From NCBI RefSeq assembly GCF_003129605.1, contig NZ_QBDX01000002.1:223501-287500 (forward strand): a stretch of DNA of 64,000 bases. Direction: 5' to 3'. Source of the DNA: Hyphobacterium indicum. GTDB taxonomy: Bacteria; Pseudomonadota; Alphaproteobacteria; Caulobacterales; Maricaulaceae. A program made the position numbers and the translations under genes. This document shows, in pieces, positions 40,217 to 50,455 of the stretch (the stretch's first letter is position 1; every line of letters starts with the position of its first letter). The notes under the pieces are model-generated. The model was given only the letters and a program-made list of their open reading frames with translations, made no database searches and was not told the DNA's origin.

Positions 40217-41095
40217 ATGGCCATTACAGCAGCCCTCGTCAAGGAACTGCGCGACATGACGGGCGCAGGCATGATGGATGCCAAGAAGGCATTGACGGAA
40301 AATGACGGAAACATGGAAGCCGCGGTCGACTGGCTGCGCACCAAAGGCCTGTCCAAAGCCGCGAAGAAAGCCGACCGCGTGGCCGCAGAAGGTCTGGTCA
40401 GCATAGCAGTGGACGGTGGCAAGGGTGTTGCCGTGGAAGTCAATTCCGAAACCGACTTTGTCGCCAAGAATTCCGACTTCCAGGCCATGGTGAAGGACAT
40501 TACCTCTGCCGCCCTGGACGCCGCCGATGTTGAAGCGCTCAAGACCGCATCGGTGAATGGCAAGACCGTTGCCGATATGATCACCGACAATGTCGCCAAG
40601 ATCGGCGAGAACATGTCGGTCCGCCGCCTGGCAAAGATCGAGGGTGAAAGCGTTGCAGCCTATGTGCACAATGCCGCCGCCGAAGGCATGGGCAAGATCG
40701 GTGTTCTGGTCGCTCTGAAAGGTTCGAATGACGAGTTCGGCCGTCAGGCCGCCATGCACATCGCCGCCATCAATCCGGCGTCCCTGTCGGAAGCGGATCT
40801 GGACCCGGCGATTGTCGAGAAGGAAAAATCGGTCCTGACCGAACAAGCCCGCGAAAGCGGCAAGCCTGAAAATGTCATCGAGAAGATGATCGAGGGCCGG
40901 ATGAAGAAATTCTTCGCCGAGGTGACCCTTCTGAACCAGTCCTTCGTCATCAATCCAGACCTCACGGTCGGGGCCGCTGCAAAAGAGGCGGGCGTCGAAA
41001 TCCTCGGTTTCATCCGCATGGAAGTCGGCGAGGGTGTCGAGAAGAAGACCGAAGACTTCGCCGCAGAAGTCGCCGCCACTGCCAAGGGTGGCTAG
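40217..41095 (+). CDS. tsf: Elongation factor Ts
   Basis: 292-aa nucleotide exchange factor of EF-Tu. The N-terminal UBA-like domain is [34 protein letters not shown]. The EF-Tu contact TDFVAKN follows, then core and dimerisation subdomains. AGGAG precedes the ATG. A strong terminator hairpin follows. Confidence 0.98.
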   Translation: MAITAALVKELRDMTGAGMMDAKKALTENDGNMEAAVDWLRTKGLSKAAKKADRVAAEGLVSIAVDGGKGVAVEVNSETDFVAKNSDFQAMVKDITSAALDAADVEALKTASVNGKTVADMITDNVAKIGENMSVRRLAKIEGESVAAYVHNAAAEGMGKIGVLVALKGSNDEFGRQAAMHIAAINPASLSEADLDPAIVEKEKSVLTEQARESGKPENVIEKMIEGRMKKFFAEVTLLNQSFVINPDLTVGAAAKEAGVEILGFIRMEVGEGVEKKTEDFAAEVAATAKGG

Positions 41096-41106
41096 ATTGA
41101 TCAAAC

Positions 41107-41142
41107 AGCGCCGGAGCCTTACCGCTCCGGCGCTTTTCTTTT
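41107..41142 (+). terminator. Strong intrinsic terminator/attenuator between tsf and pyrH
   Basis: AGCGCCGGAG (41107-41116) and CTCCGGCGCT (41125-41134) form a perfect 10-bp stem with an 8-nt loop, followed by TTTCTTTT. Its T-run ends 12 bp before the pyrH GTG, leaving no room for a promoter after it. Confidence 0.85.
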
Positions 41143-41154
41143 AGGGTTCCGCTC

Positions 41155-41919
41155 GTGACTGATTCTGCCGGACATACGACCAGCGAAAAACCCGCCACCC
41201 TCTACAAGAGGGTGCTGCTGAAAATTTCCGGTGAAGCCCTTATGGGCGAACAGCAATACGGCATTGATCTCAATGTTGCCGAACGCGTGGCGCGCGAGAT
41301 ATCCGATGCGGTGAACAGCGGTGTTGAAGTCTGTCTCGTGATTGGCGGCGGCAACATTTTCCGCGGCCTGTCTGTGGCCGCCAAGGGCATGGATCGCGCG
41401 GCCGCCGACTATATGGGCATGTTGGCCACGGTCATGAATGCGCTGGCGATGCAGAATTCGCTGGAGCGGGTTGGCGTCCCGACGCGGGTTCAGTCCGCCA
41501 TTCCGATGATGTCGATCGCCGAACCCTATATCCGCCGCCGGGCCATCCGCCACATGGAGAAGGGGCGCGTCGTGATTTTTGCGGCCGGCACGGGAAATCC
41601 CTTCTTCACGACAGATACGGCTGCAGCCTTGCGCGCGGCTGAAATGGGTTGCGAAGCCCTGTTCAAGGGCACCCAGGTGGACGGGGTCTATTCCGACGAT
41701 CCGCGCAAGAACCCGGATGCCGAGCGCTATGAATCGCTGGATTATCTCGAGGTGCTGTCGCGGGACCTGAAGGTGATGGATGCTGCAGCCGTGACATTGA
41801 TGCGCGAGAATGCCGTGCCTATCGTGGTGTTCAATATTCACAAGCCGGGCGAATTTGCACGCGTGCTGAGGGGCGAGGGCACCTGCACAACCATCGGCAT
41901 AACGCGCTCGGCCCGATAA
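41155..41919 (+). CDS. pyrH: UMP kinase
   Basis: 254-aa amino-acid-kinase-fold enzyme that makes UDP from UMP. Motifs are [53 protein letters not shown] and [17 protein letters not shown]. The start codon is GTG at 41155; it gives the usual short polar N-terminus. frr follows 15 bp later, as in most bacteria. Confidence 0.97.
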   Translation: MTDSAGHTTSEKPATLYKRVLLKISGEALMGEQQYGIDLNVAERVAREISDAVNSGVEVCLVIGGGNIFRGLSVAAKGMDRAAADYMGMLATVMNALAMQNSLERVGVPTRVQSAIPMMSIAEPYIRRRAIRHMEKGRVVIFAAGTGNPFFTTDTAAALRAAEMGCEALFKGTQVDGVYSDDPRKNPDAERYESLDYLEVLSRDLKVMDAAAVTLMRENAVPIVVFNIHKPGEFARVLRGEGTCTTIGITRSAR

Positions 41920-41934
41920 CAACAGGGGTAATGG

Positions 41935-42495
41935 ATGAGCGCGAGAATTGATCTGAAAGACCTGAGCCGCCGCATGGACGGCGCGATTGACTCCCTGCAC
42001 AAGGAATTCGGCAGCCTTCGCACCGGACGGGCGTCGGCCAGTTTGCTGGATGCCGTCAAGGTGGACGCCTATGGCTCACCGACGCCGATCAACCAGGTCG
42101 CAACGGTGTCCGTTCCGGAACCACGGATGATTTCCGTACAGGTCTGGGACAAGACCATGGTGGCAGCCGTCGACAAGGCGATCCGCAATGCCCCGCTTGG
42201 CGTCAATCCGGTGGTCGAGGGCACATTGCTGCGCATACCGATTCCGCCGCTCAATGAAGAGCGCCGCACCGAACTGGCCAAGGCGGCCAGCAATTTCGCC
42301 GAACATGCCCGCGTGGCCATCCGCAATATCCGCCGGGACGGCATGGATACGCTGAAAAGGATGGAAAAAGACAACGAGATCAGCGAGGACGAGCTCAAGG
42401 GTCAGTCCGACGCGGTCCAGAAACTCACCGACGAATATGTCGCCAAGGTGGACTCTGAGCTGAAATCCAAGCAGGACGAGATCATGCAGGTCTAG
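41935..42495 (+). CDS. frr: Ribosome recycling factor
   Basis: 186-aa factor that splits post-termination ribosomes with EF-G. The long three-helix domain shows [21 protein letters not shown], then [13 protein letters not shown], NVxxGNPxG-like [14 protein letters not shown] and [15 protein letters not shown]. Normal length. Confidence 0.97.
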   Translation: MSARIDLKDLSRRMDGAIDSLHKEFGSLRTGRASASLLDAVKVDAYGSPTPINQVATVSVPEPRMISVQVWDKTMVAAVDKAIRNAPLGVNPVVEGTLLRIPIPPLNEERRTELAKAASNFAEHARVAIRNIRRDGMDTLKRMEKDNEISEDELKGQSDAVQKLTDEYVAKVDSELKSKQDEIMQV

Positions 42496-42513
42496 ACCTG
42501 ACCGGCTTGGGAG

Positions 42514-43248
42514 GTGTCCATGACCAGTAGCGAAGAACAGTGCCGGGGCGTCCGGCATGTCGCTATCATCATGGATGGCAATGGCCGGTGGGCACAACAA
42601 CGCAACCGGCCCCGCGCCTTCGGGCATAACAAGGGTGTGGACGCGGTCCGCGAAGCGGTCAGGACGGCCGGTGATCTGGGCGTGCGTTATCTGACACTAT
42701 TCGGCTTTTCGACCGAGAACTGGCGCCGTCCGAGTGACGAAGTCGATGCCCTGTTCGAACTGATGAAGCGCTTCGTCGATGCGGACCTGGAAAAGCTGCA
42801 TCGGGAAGGCGTGAATATCCGGATCGCGGGCCGCCGCGAAGGCCTGTCAGACGATCTTCTGGAAATCATCGGCCGCGCCGAATCCCGGACCGCGGAAAAT
42901 GACCGCTGCTTCCTGACCATCGCGTTCAACTATGGCGGCCGTGACGAAATCGTTCGCGCCGCAAGGCGGCTGGCGAGAGATGCGGCCAGCGGACGGGTGG
43001 ATCCCGGTACTGTCGATGAGACTCTCTTTGCCGGCTATCTCGACACGGCGGGCATGCCCGACCCTGATCTCGTTATCCGGACCAGCGGAGAACACCGGAC
43101 CAGCAATTTCCTGATCTGGCAGGCCGCTTATGCCGAGCTTGTCTTCATGGACGTGCTCTGGCCTGATTTTTCAGCTGATCATTTCAAATCCGCTCTCGAT
43201 CAGTATGCCTCCCGGCAGAGGCGGTTCGGGGGCGTGAATGCTGCCTGA
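42514..43248 (+). CDS. uppS: Undecaprenyl diphosphate synthase
   Basis: 244-aa cis-prenyltransferase that makes the C55 carrier lipid for peptidoglycan and O-antigen. The catalytic Asp and phosphate site are in VAIIMDGNGRWAQQRNRPRAFGH; also present are TLFGFSTENWRRP, FNYGGRDEIVRA and PDLVIRTSGEHRTSNFLIWQAAYAELVF. The end overlaps cdsA by 11 bp. Confidence 0.97.
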   Translation: MSMTSSEEQCRGVRHVAIIMDGNGRWAQQRNRPRAFGHNKGVDAVREAVRTAGDLGVRYLTLFGFSTENWRRPSDEVDALFELMKRFVDADLEKLHREGVNIRIAGRREGLSDDLLEIIGRAESRTAENDRCFLTIAFNYGGRDEIVRAARRLARDAASGRVDPGTVDETLFAGYLDTAGMPDPDLVIRTSGEHRTSNFLIWQAAYAELVFMDVLWPDFSADHFKSALDQYASRQRRFGGVNAA

Positions 43249-44056
43249 CCCAGAAACGGTCCGCCAGCGCGACCCGGCGCTGGTCACCCGCATCGTGTCC
43301 GCCCTGATCCTGATCCCGGTCTCGCTCTTCCTGCTGTGGAATGGCGGACTGGCCTTTACCGCCTATTGCGCGGCGTTTGCTGCGGCCATGGCGTGGGAAT
43401 GGATGCGCATGGCGGACCGCGATGCGCCCACCCGGAGTTATGCCATTGCGTCAGCCGCCGCTTCCGGCGCCGTCCTGTTTGCGGCGGATGGCGAGTTTTT
43501 CTGGATGCTGGGCTGGCCTTTGGCGGGTGCGATCGGCGTCAGCCTTACCGGTGACATGCCGCTGGCGCGGCGCTGGCGTGGTGCATTCGGCATTCTTTAC
43601 GTTGCGCTGGCCGTCTCGGCGCTGGCGTCACTGCGCGCCCTGAACGGCTTCAATGCGGCCGCATTCATTCTGCTGGTGGTCTGGGCGGCCGACAGCGCGG
43701 CCTATTTTGCCGGAACCTGGTTGCGGGGTCCGAAGCTCTGGCCCCGGGCCAGTCCCAACAAGACCTGGTCGGGTCTGATCGCGGGCATTGCCGGCGGCGT
43801 GGCCGCCGCCTGGGGCTTTGCGCAGTGGCAGAATGAGCCGGTATTGGGCACAATGACTGCCGGTCTGATCCTGGCACTGGCGGCTGTCGCCGGAGATCTC
43901 GCCATGTCGCTGTTCAAACGATTGTTCGGTGTAAAGGACACGGGCGAGATCATTCCCGGGCATGGTGGCGTGCTGGACCGGGTCGATGCCCTGATGGCGG
44001 CCTGCCTTGCGGCCCTTGTCATGGCCTCGCTGAATGTGCTGGAAGGCCCGCTATGA
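43238..44056 (+). CDS. cdsA: Phosphatidate cytidylyltransferase
   Basis: 272-aa integral membrane enzyme that makes CDP-diacylglycerol. About eight hydrophobic segments are seen. The C-terminal CTP-transferase signature is FKRLFGVKDTGEIIPGHGGVLDRVDALMAA, preceded by SPNKTWSGLIAG. It starts inside the uppS end and its own stop overlaps dxr by 4 bp. Confidence 0.95.
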   Translation: MLPDPETVRQRDPALVTRIVSALILIPVSLFLLWNGGLAFTAYCAAFAAAMAWEWMRMADRDAPTRSYAIASAAASGAVLFAADGEFFWMLGWPLAGAIGVSLTGDMPLARRWRGAFGILYVALAVSALASLRALNGFNAAAFILLVVWAADSAAYFAGTWLRGPKLWPRASPNKTWSGLIAGIAGGVAAAWGFAQWQNEPVLGTMTAGLILALAAVAGDLAMSLFKRLFGVKDTGEIIPGHGGVLDRVDALMAACLAALVMASLNVLEGPL

Positions 44057-45231
44057 GCCGTCGAATTTCCATCCTCGGAGCCACAGGATCCGTCGGCAGT
44101 GCCACGCTCGACCTGATATCGCGGGCCGAGCCGGGTGCGTTCGAATTCGCTGCCTTGACGGCAAATGCCAACGTGGCGGCACTGGCGGAAATTGCCCGGG
44201 TCCACCGTCCTGAAATTGCCGTGATCGGTGACGAACGTCTTGCCGGCGATCTGGCGGAGGCGCTGGCCGGAACCGGCATAGAGACGGCCGCCGGTCCGGA
44301 GGCCCTGATCGAGGCGGCTTCGCGCCCGGTTGATTACACTATGGCGGCCATTGTCGGCTCGGCCGGCCTCCGTCCTGCAGCGGCGGCACTTCAGGCCGGC
44401 TCCATTCTGGCGCTGGCGAACAAGGAATGTCTGGTGTGTGCCGGGGATTATTTCATGGAGCTGGCAGAGACGCGGGGGGCCCGAATCCTGCCGGTCGACA
44501 GCGAGCACAATGCCATTTTCCAGGCCATTTATCCGGGGCACGAAAAGCATATCCGCCGGATCATTCTGACTGCATCCGGTGGGCCATTCCGGGACTGGCC
44601 GGTCGAGAAGATGTCCGGCGTGTCCCGTGCGGATGCCCTCGCGCATCCTGTGTGGAGCATGGGCGACAAGATCTCGATTGATTCAGCCACGCTCATGAAC
44701 AAGGGACTCGAGGTGATCGAGGCGTGCCGCCTGTTCCGCCTGCCACCGGCACAGGTGGATGTTGTCGTTCACCGGCAATCCGTCATTCATGGCCTCGTCG
44801 AATACATTGATGGGAGCGTCCTGGCGCAATTGGGCAGTCCCGACATGCGTATTCCGATTGCCTCTACCCTGGCCTGGCCAGAGCGCATGGAGACGCCTTC
44901 CGAGCCATTGAATCTGGCAGCGCTGGCCCGCCTCGATTTTGAAGCTCCGGACGAAATCCGCTTTCCGGCCCTCAGGATTGCCCGTGAAGCCTTGCTGGCC
45001 GGTGAGGGGGCGACCTCCTGTCTGAATGCTGCCAATGAAGTGGCTGTGGAGGCATTTCTTGCGGGCAGGGTCGGCTTTCTTGACATCCCCGGCCTCGTTT
45101 CCGACTGTCTGGAAGCCATGGATCGCAAGTCAATGCTTCCCAAACGGTTTGCTGGCATAGATGATGCTTTGAACGTTGACCGGCGGGCGAGAGACATCGT
45201 CTCGCAGTGCATGACCGGCATTCCCGCCTGA
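44053..45231 (+). CDS. dxr: 1-deoxy-D-xylulose 5-phosphate reductoisomerase
   Basis: 392-aa NADPH-dependent enzyme of the MEP isoprenoid pathway. The cofactor loop is SILGATGSVGSATLDLI; substrate and metal motifs are ALANKECLVCAG, VDSEHNAIFQ, TASGGPFRDW, HPVWSMGDKISIDSATLMNKGLEVIEA and the SVIHGLVEY loop. Normal length. It lies with cdsA and rseP as in most proteobacteria. Confidence 0.97.
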   Translation: MSRRISILGATGSVGSATLDLISRAEPGAFEFAALTANANVAALAEIARVHRPEIAVIGDERLAGDLAEALAGTGIETAAGPEALIEAASRPVDYTMAAIVGSAGLRPAAAALQAGSILALANKECLVCAGDYFMELAETRGARILPVDSEHNAIFQAIYPGHEKHIRRIILTASGGPFRDWPVEKMSGVSRADALAHPVWSMGDKISIDSATLMNKGLEVIEACRLFRLPPAQVDVVVHRQSVIHGLVEYIDGSVLAQLGSPDMRIPIASTLAWPERMETPSEPLNLAALARLDFEAPDEIRFPALRIAREALLAGEGATSCLNAANEVAVEAFLAGRVGFLDIPGLVSDCLEAMDRKSMLPKRFAGIDDALNVDRRARDIVSQCMTGIPA

Positions 45232-45248
45232 TATTCGAGAGGCTTTCC

Positions 45249-46424
45249 TTGTTTGATTTCCTGAGCTCCGGCCTGCTGACCATTTTCGCGTTTATCACGG
45301 TGATATCGATTGTCGTCGTTATACACGAGCTGGGCCATTATCTCGCCGGCCGCTGGTGCGGTGTGCATGCCGAAGTGTTTTCCTTCGGCTTTGGCCCGAC
45401 GCTATTCGCGGTGAAAGACCGGCGCGGCACAATCTGGCGCATCGCCGCCCTGCCTCTGGGCGGATATGTGCGCTTCATGGGAGATGCCGGTGCTGCCAGC
45501 GAGCCTGACCGGGCCAGGCTGGTCGAAATGCGGGCCAGAATGGGAGCGGATGCCGAGCGCTGTTATCATTTCAAGCCGGTCTGGCAACGCGCCTTTATCG
45601 TCATTGCCGGCCCGCTGGCGAATTTCATTCTGGCGATTGCGATTTTCAGCGTTCTCGCGGGCGCACTCGGTGAACGGGGATATCTTCCCATTGTCGGGGA
45701 GGTCAGCGAAGACTCGCCTGCCGAAGCAGCCGGATTCCAGTCTGGCGACCGCATTCTGGCGATTGCCGGACAGGAGATCGAGCGGTTCTCCGATATCCGT
45801 ATGGCGCTGATGTGGCGTCCGGGCGAGCCCGTCACCTTCGATATCGACCGCAATGGCCTCCAGCTGCAATTGATCGCGGCGCCGCAATCGCGGCGCCTGC
45901 CGGACGGCTTTGGCGGGTATAGGGAAGTGGCGGTCGTCGGCTTCAATGCCTCGGGTGAAACCTACGAACGCGCCTATAATCCGGTAGAAGCCCTCGGTGC
46001 AGGAATCGACCGTGTCGGCAGCGTGATTGGGACAACCGGGCAATATGTCTGGCGGATTATTACCGGCCGAGCCTCGGCGAACATGCTCAATGGTCCCTTG
46101 GGAATCGTGACCGTGTCGGGTCAGGTGGCCAACGGGACAGTCGACAATGCCCCGAATGCCGGCGCGGCTGTTGGCGGGCTGGCATTAAATCTTGTCCAGC
46201 TTGCGGGTTTTTTCAGTATCGGACTGGGTTTAGTGAACCTTCTGCCAATTCCCATACTCGACGGCGGCCATCTTGTGTATTACGCCTACGAGGCGGTTGC
46301 CGGGAGACCGCTCAGTGAGAAGGCGCAAGCCATCGGCTTCAAGGTCGGGCTTGCCCTCGTGCTGGGCATGATGCTTGTGGCAACCTGGAACGATTTGGTT
46401 TATCTGGGCGGATTAGGTTCCTGA
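45249..46424 (+). CDS. rseP: Site-2 protease RseP (MmpA)
   Basis: 391-aa inner-membrane zinc metalloprotease for regulated intramembrane proteolysis (MmpA in Caulobacter cleaves the PodJ remnant; RseP in E. coli cleaves RseA). The zinc motif HELGH is at residues 26-30 in TM1, one PDZ domain is at about 150-220, and the second metal motif is in LLPIPILDGGHLVYY near the C-terminus. The start is most likely the TTG at 45249, with GAGAGG 6-7 bp upstream. A 14-residue-longer ATG start at 45207 would run into the dxr end and give a polar N-terminus. Confidence 0.93.
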   Translation: MFDFLSSGLLTIFAFITVISIVVVIHELGHYLAGRWCGVHAEVFSFGFGPTLFAVKDRRGTIWRIAALPLGGYVRFMGDAGAASEPDRARLVEMRARMGADAERCYHFKPVWQRAFIVIAGPLANFILAIAIFSVLAGALGERGYLPIVGEVSEDSPAEAAGFQSGDRILAIAGQEIERFSDIRMALMWRPGEPVTFDIDRNGLQLQLIAAPQSRRLPDGFGGYREVAVVGFNASGETYERAYNPVEALGAGIDRVGSVIGTTGQYVWRIITGRASANMLNGPLGIVTVSGQVANGTVDNAPNAGAAVGGLALNLVQLAGFFSIGLGLVNLLPIPILDGGHLVYYAYEAVAGRPLSEKAQAIGFKVGLALVLGMMLVATWNDLVYLGGLGS

Positions 46425-46449
46425 TCCGCAAACAAGAACGGCGGCCCGT

Positions 46450-48825
46450 ATGTCGAGTATCCAGCGCGTCCTGACCGCGGCAATCTATTGCGTTATTTCC
46501 CTGGCATTGCCGCTGGGCGCTTCTGCATCGGCACAGGCCCCGGAGACAACACCGGAAGCTGCCCAGGACCAGGCGCCTCAGGCCGCTCCGCTGCGGCAGG
46601 TGCTGGTCGAGGGCAATCAGCGTGTCGAGGCCGACACTGTCCTGTCTTATCTTGCGCTCCAGCCCGGCGTTCCGGCCGATCCGCGTTCCATCAACCTGTC
46701 CATTCAGACACTGTTTGCCACGGGTCTCTTTTCCGACGTCCGGATCGAGAATCGCGGGGAGATTGTTGTCGTTTATGTGCAGGAAAACCCCATCATCAAC
46801 CGTGTCCTGCTCGAGGGGAACCGGGCATCGGACGATGATACCATCATGGAAGAAATCCAGGCCCAGCCCCGCGCCATCTTCACGCGCGCCCGCGTCCAGG
46901 CCGATGTCCAGCGTATTATCGAGGTCTATCGCCGCACCGGGCGTTTCGCCGCTCAGGTGACGCCGCGTATTGTCGAACTGCCGCAAAACCGTGTGGATCT
47001 GATCTTCGAGATTTCCGAAGGCCCTGTGACGGGCGTGCGCCGCGTCAACTTCATTGGCAATGAGAGTTTTTCGGACCGCGAGCTCCGGGGCGAACTGGTT
47101 ACGGTTGAATCACATTGGTGGCGCTTCTTTTCCACCAACGACAATTATGATCCGGACCGCCTCGAATATGATCGTGAACTGATCCGCCAATTCTACCAGA
47201 ATCGCGGCTTTGCCGATTTCCGGGTGGTTTCCGCCGTTGCCGAACTGACGCCGGATCAGGAAGATTTCTACATCACATTCACCCTCGACGAGGGCGATAT
47301 CTACAATTTCGGTGAGATCACCGTTGAAAGCGATCTGCCGGACGTTGATTCAGACGTTCTCGAATCTTTCCTGCCGATCCAGACAGGCCAGCTTTTCCAG
47401 GGCGAACAGATCGAGAATGCTGTTGACACGCTGAATTTTGCGGTCGGCGCTTCCGGATATGCCTTCGTCAACATCACCCCGAACATTTCACGCAATCGCT
47501 CCGAGCAGACGGTCGATGTCACCTTCGAGATCGAGGAAGGTCCGCGTGTGTATATCGAGCGGATCGACATTGTCGGGAATACACGCACGCTCGACCATGT
47601 CATCCGGCGGGAGCTGGAGCTGGTGGAAGGCGATGCGTTCAATCGTTCACTGATCGACCGGTCGCAGGCGAGGGTGCGCCGCCTCGGTTTCTTCGAGGAA
47701 GTTGAAATTACGGAAGTCCAGGGCGCTGCGCCTGATCTCGCCCGCTTGCAAGTGTCGGTCGAAGAGCAGGCGACCGGAGAGCTGGCCTTCGGAGCCGGTT
47801 TCTCATCAACAGATTCGTTCCTGGTCGATCTGTCGATTTCGGAGCGAAATCTGCGTGGACGGGGTCAGTTTCTGCGCTTCCGGGTCGCGCTCAGCTCGCG
47901 GCGTGAGCAGATTGATATCCGTTTCACCGAGCCGCGTTTCCTTGACCGCAATCTGGCGGCCGGTATCGACCTGTTCTCGGTGCGCTCCGATTTCATCAAT
48001 GAAGCCAGTTTCGAGACCCAGTCGACCGGTTTCAGCCTGCGCGCCGGTTTCCCGACGACCCGCTCAACCAATCTGGGACTGCAATACACTTTGAGGACGG
48101 ATGATGTCCGCATCTTTGCCGGCGCGAACCAGGCCTTGCGCAATCAGGCCGGCTCCCGGATCACCTCGGTTCTGAACTATTCGCTCCGCTGGGATCGCGT
48201 GGATAATCCCGTTACGCCGACCCGCGGTTTCCGCGCCGATCTCAGCCAGTCCTTCGCCGGCATAGGTGGCGATGTCCGCTTTGTGTCGACAGAGCTGAAC
48301 GCCGCAGTCTATCGTCCGCTTTTCTGGAATGTTGTGGGCAGTCTGAGTGTCAATTCCGGCTTCATCATGGGATGGGGCGGCGACAATGTCCGCATTAATG
48401 ACCGCTTCTTCCGCGGCGGAAATTCCTTCAGGGGTTTTGAAATCGCTGGCATCGGTCCGCGCGTTGTGGTCCGTGATGCTGCGACGGGACGCCTGCTGGC
48501 CGGCGATGCACTGGGCGGTCGCGTCTATGCGATCGGAACCGCGGAAATGTCCTTCCCGCTGCCGCTGCCGGAACAATATGGTGTCCGCGGCAGCCTCTTT
48601 ACCGACTTTGGTACACTTGGACTTCTTGACGATGATGATATCATCGACGAAGTCACGGGTCAGTCTTTCACCGTGGATGACATGTCGCTGCGCGTTTCAG
48701 CCGGCCTCAGCATCTTCTGGGATTCACCTTTCGGTCCGGTCCGTTTTGACCTGGCCGAGGCGCTGGTCAACGAAACCTACGACCGCACCGAATTCTTCCG
48801 CTTCAGCACACGAACAGGATTCTAA
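46450..48825 (+). CDS. bamA: Outer membrane assembly factor BamA
   Basis: 791-aa Omp85 protein that inserts beta-barrels in the outer membrane. The signal peptide ends near Ala28 (GASASA). Five POTRA domains cover about 38-430 (VLVEGNQRVEADTVLSYL; VLLEGNRASDDDTIMEEI; VNFIGNESFSDRELRGEL; IDIVGNTRTLDHVIRRELELVEGDAF). The 16-strand barrel follows, ending in FFRFSTRTGF with a terminal Phe. skp follows after a single base. Confidence 0.97.
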   Translation: MSSIQRVLTAAIYCVISLALPLGASASAQAPETTPEAAQDQAPQAAPLRQVLVEGNQRVEADTVLSYLALQPGVPADPRSINLSIQTLFATGLFSDVRIENRGEIVVVYVQENPIINRVLLEGNRASDDDTIMEEIQAQPRAIFTRARVQADVQRIIEVYRRTGRFAAQVTPRIVELPQNRVDLIFEISEGPVTGVRRVNFIGNESFSDRELRGELVTVESHWWRFFSTNDNYDPDRLEYDRELIRQFYQNRGFADFRVVSAVAELTPDQEDFYITFTLDEGDIYNFGEITVESDLPDVDSDVLESFLPIQTGQLFQGEQIENAVDTLNFAVGASGYAFVNITPNISRNRSEQTVDVTFEIEEGPRVYIERIDIVGNTRTLDHVIRRELELVEGDAFNRSLIDRSQARVRRLGFFEEVEITEVQGAAPDLARLQVSVEEQATGELAFGAGFSSTDSFLVDLSISERNLRGRGQFLRFRVALSSRREQIDIRFTEPRFLDRNLAAGIDLFSVRSDFINEASFETQSTGFSLRAGFPTTRSTNLGLQYTLRTDDVRIFAGANQALRNQAGSRITSVLNYSLRWDRVDNPVTPTRGFRADLSQSFAGIGGDVRFVSTELNAAVYRPLFWNVVGSLSVNSGFIMGWGGDNVRINDRFFRGGNSFRGFEIAGIGPRVVVRDAATGRLLAGDALGGRVYAIGTAEMSFPLPLPEQYGVRGSLFTDFGTLGLLDDDDIIDEVTGQSFTVDDMSLRVSAGLSIFWDSPFGPVRFDLAEALVNETYDRTEFFRFSTRTGF

Positions 48826-48826
48826 A

Positions 48827-49426
48827 ATGAAACCTTCCCACCTTAATCCGCTTGCGATCATCGCAGCTGCTGTCACGCTCATGGCGATCAGCGCTCCGGC
48901 GATGGCGCAACAAACCATTCTTGTCATCAACGAAGACCAAATCCTTCGTGAAAGCGCTGTCGGGCAGCATATCGCCACCCGCCTTCAGGCCATTTCCGAG
49001 GAAATGGACGGCGAATTGCGTGCGGCGCGGGCCCCGATCGATGAGGAAGCCGAGCGTCTGAATGCCGAAACCGCCGGTATTACGGAAGAAGGCATTCAGC
49101 AGCGCCCGGATCTGATCCAGCGTATCCAGACCGTCAGCCAGCAGGCTCAGCAATTCGAAGCCATGCGCCAGCGTTACTCCAACGAGCTGGTGGCAACCGA
49201 ACGCGCCGCCATGCGGCCGGTCCTCGAGGCCCTGCAGGCGGTGTTGCAGGAAGTGGTGACCGCCCGTAATGCCGACATCGTTATTGACCGCGGTTCGCTG
49301 GTTTATGCCGGTCAGAGCGTCGATGCGAGCGCTGAGGTGATCGAGAGCCTGAATGCGCGGCTCCCGACCGTTCCGGTCAACCGTGTCCGCCTTCCACAAG
49401 GTGATGCACAACAACCGCAGCAGTAA
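48827..49426 (+). CDS. skp: Periplasmic OMP chaperone, Skp/OmpH family
   Basis: 199-aa secreted chaperone that holds unfolded outer-membrane proteins for BamA. The signal peptide is cut after Ala27 (PAMA-QQ). A short core strand (TILVINEDQILRESAVG) is followed by long coiled-coil helices rich in Glu, Arg and Gln, then DIVIDRGSLVYAGQSVDAS. The long frame opening at 48347 lies inside bamA, so the ATG at 48827 right after the bamA stop is used. Confidence 0.9.
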   Translation: MKPSHLNPLAIIAAAVTLMAISAPAMAQQTILVINEDQILRESAVGQHIATRLQAISEEMDGELRAARAPIDEEAERLNAETAGITEEGIQQRPDLIQRIQTVSQQAQQFEAMRQRYSNELVATERAAMRPVLEALQAVLQEVVTARNADIVIDRGSLVYAGQSVDASAEVIESLNARLPTVPVNRVRLPQGDAQQPQQ

Positions 49427-49445
49427 CACGGAAGGAGTGGCGTCC

Positions 49446-50453
49446 GTGGCCGATCCACGTTTCTACGAGTCGGCCCGTCCGCTTTCTATCCGGGAACTGG
49501 AAACACTGTCGGGCGCGAGCTTTGAAGGGCTTGCGCCCGATGGCGTTTCGGCCACCGGCGTGGCCCCCGTCGAAGCCATGCGCGCCGGGCATCTCAGCTA
49601 TGCCGAGCGCAAAGTTATCAACCCGGTTGCTGGCGCCATCATCTTCACCAAATCCGAGCTGGCGGAAGATTTGCGCGCGGCCGGCGCCATCGTCGGCGTG
49701 ACCGTCAATCCTCGCGCGGCTTTTGCGCGGTCAGCGGGTGCGATCTACAGGCTGAAAGAGCTGACCGCCGGAGAGGCGGATATTCACTCCACAGCGCGTA
49801 TTTTACCCGGGGCTTTCATCAGTGCCGGAGCAAAGGTCGGCGCACATGCGGTCATTGAGCCGAATGCGGTCATCGGCCCGGGCGTGGAAGTCGGCGAGGC
49901 GGCCATTATCCGCGCCAATGCCGTGATTTCCTGCGCCACCATTGGTGACCGGACCGAAATCGGATCCTGCACGGTGATCGGAAAGTCGGGATTTGCAGTC
50001 GTGTTGGGCGCAGACCAGCGAATCAAGGTGCCGCATTTCGGCCGGGCCATAATCGGCTCGGATGTCTCGATCGGAGCGTCCTGCTCCATCGATCGCGGCC
50101 TGTTTGATGACACCAGCATTGGCGATAACTGCCAGATCGATAATTTCTGTCAGATCGCCCACAATGTGCAGATTGGCAGCGGCACGGTCATGGCGGCCTT
50201 TGCCGGTATTTCCGGCAGCACGAAAATCGGACGAAACTGCCTGTTCGCCGGGCGCTGCGCGACGACGGACAACATCACCATTGGCGATGACGTCATTCTG
50301 CTCGCGGATACAGCTGCCATGTATGACATCCCCGATGGTGAGCGCTGGGGCGGGAGCCCGGCCATGCCGGCCCGAAATTTCCTGAAGCAATTGACACAGT
50401 TGCGCAAATTGTCCGGCATCAAGGGCGCACAGGGCAAGAAGGCACGGAGATAG
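49446..50453 (+). CDS. lpxD: UDP-3-O-acylglucosamine N-acyltransferase
   Basis: 335-aa left-handed beta-helix acyltransferase that adds the second acyl chain in lipid A synthesis. The N-terminal uridine-binding domain covers about 1-105 and hexapeptide repeats about 110-290 (for example IHSTARILPGAFISAGAKVGAHAVIEPNAVIGPGV). The catalytic His is in NFCQIAHNVQIG. Start: GTG at 49446 with AAGGAG at 49432-49437, which gives the usual DPRFYE N-terminus; longer in-frame starts at 49353 and 49404 lie inside skp. Confidence 0.95.
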   Translation: MADPRFYESARPLSIRELETLSGASFEGLAPDGVSATGVAPVEAMRAGHLSYAERKVINPVAGAIIFTKSELAEDLRAAGAIVGVTVNPRAAFARSAGAIYRLKELTAGEADIHSTARILPGAFISAGAKVGAHAVIEPNAVIGPGVEVGEAAIIRANAVISCATIGDRTEIGSCTVIGKSGFAVVLGADQRIKVPHFGRAIIGSDVSIGASCSIDRGLFDDTSIGDNCQIDNFCQIAHNVQIGSGTVMAAFAGISGSTKIGRNCLFAGRCATTDNITIGDDVILLADTAAMYDIPDGERWGGSPAMPARNFLKQLTQLRKLSGIKGAQGKKARR

Positions 50454-50455
50454 GC

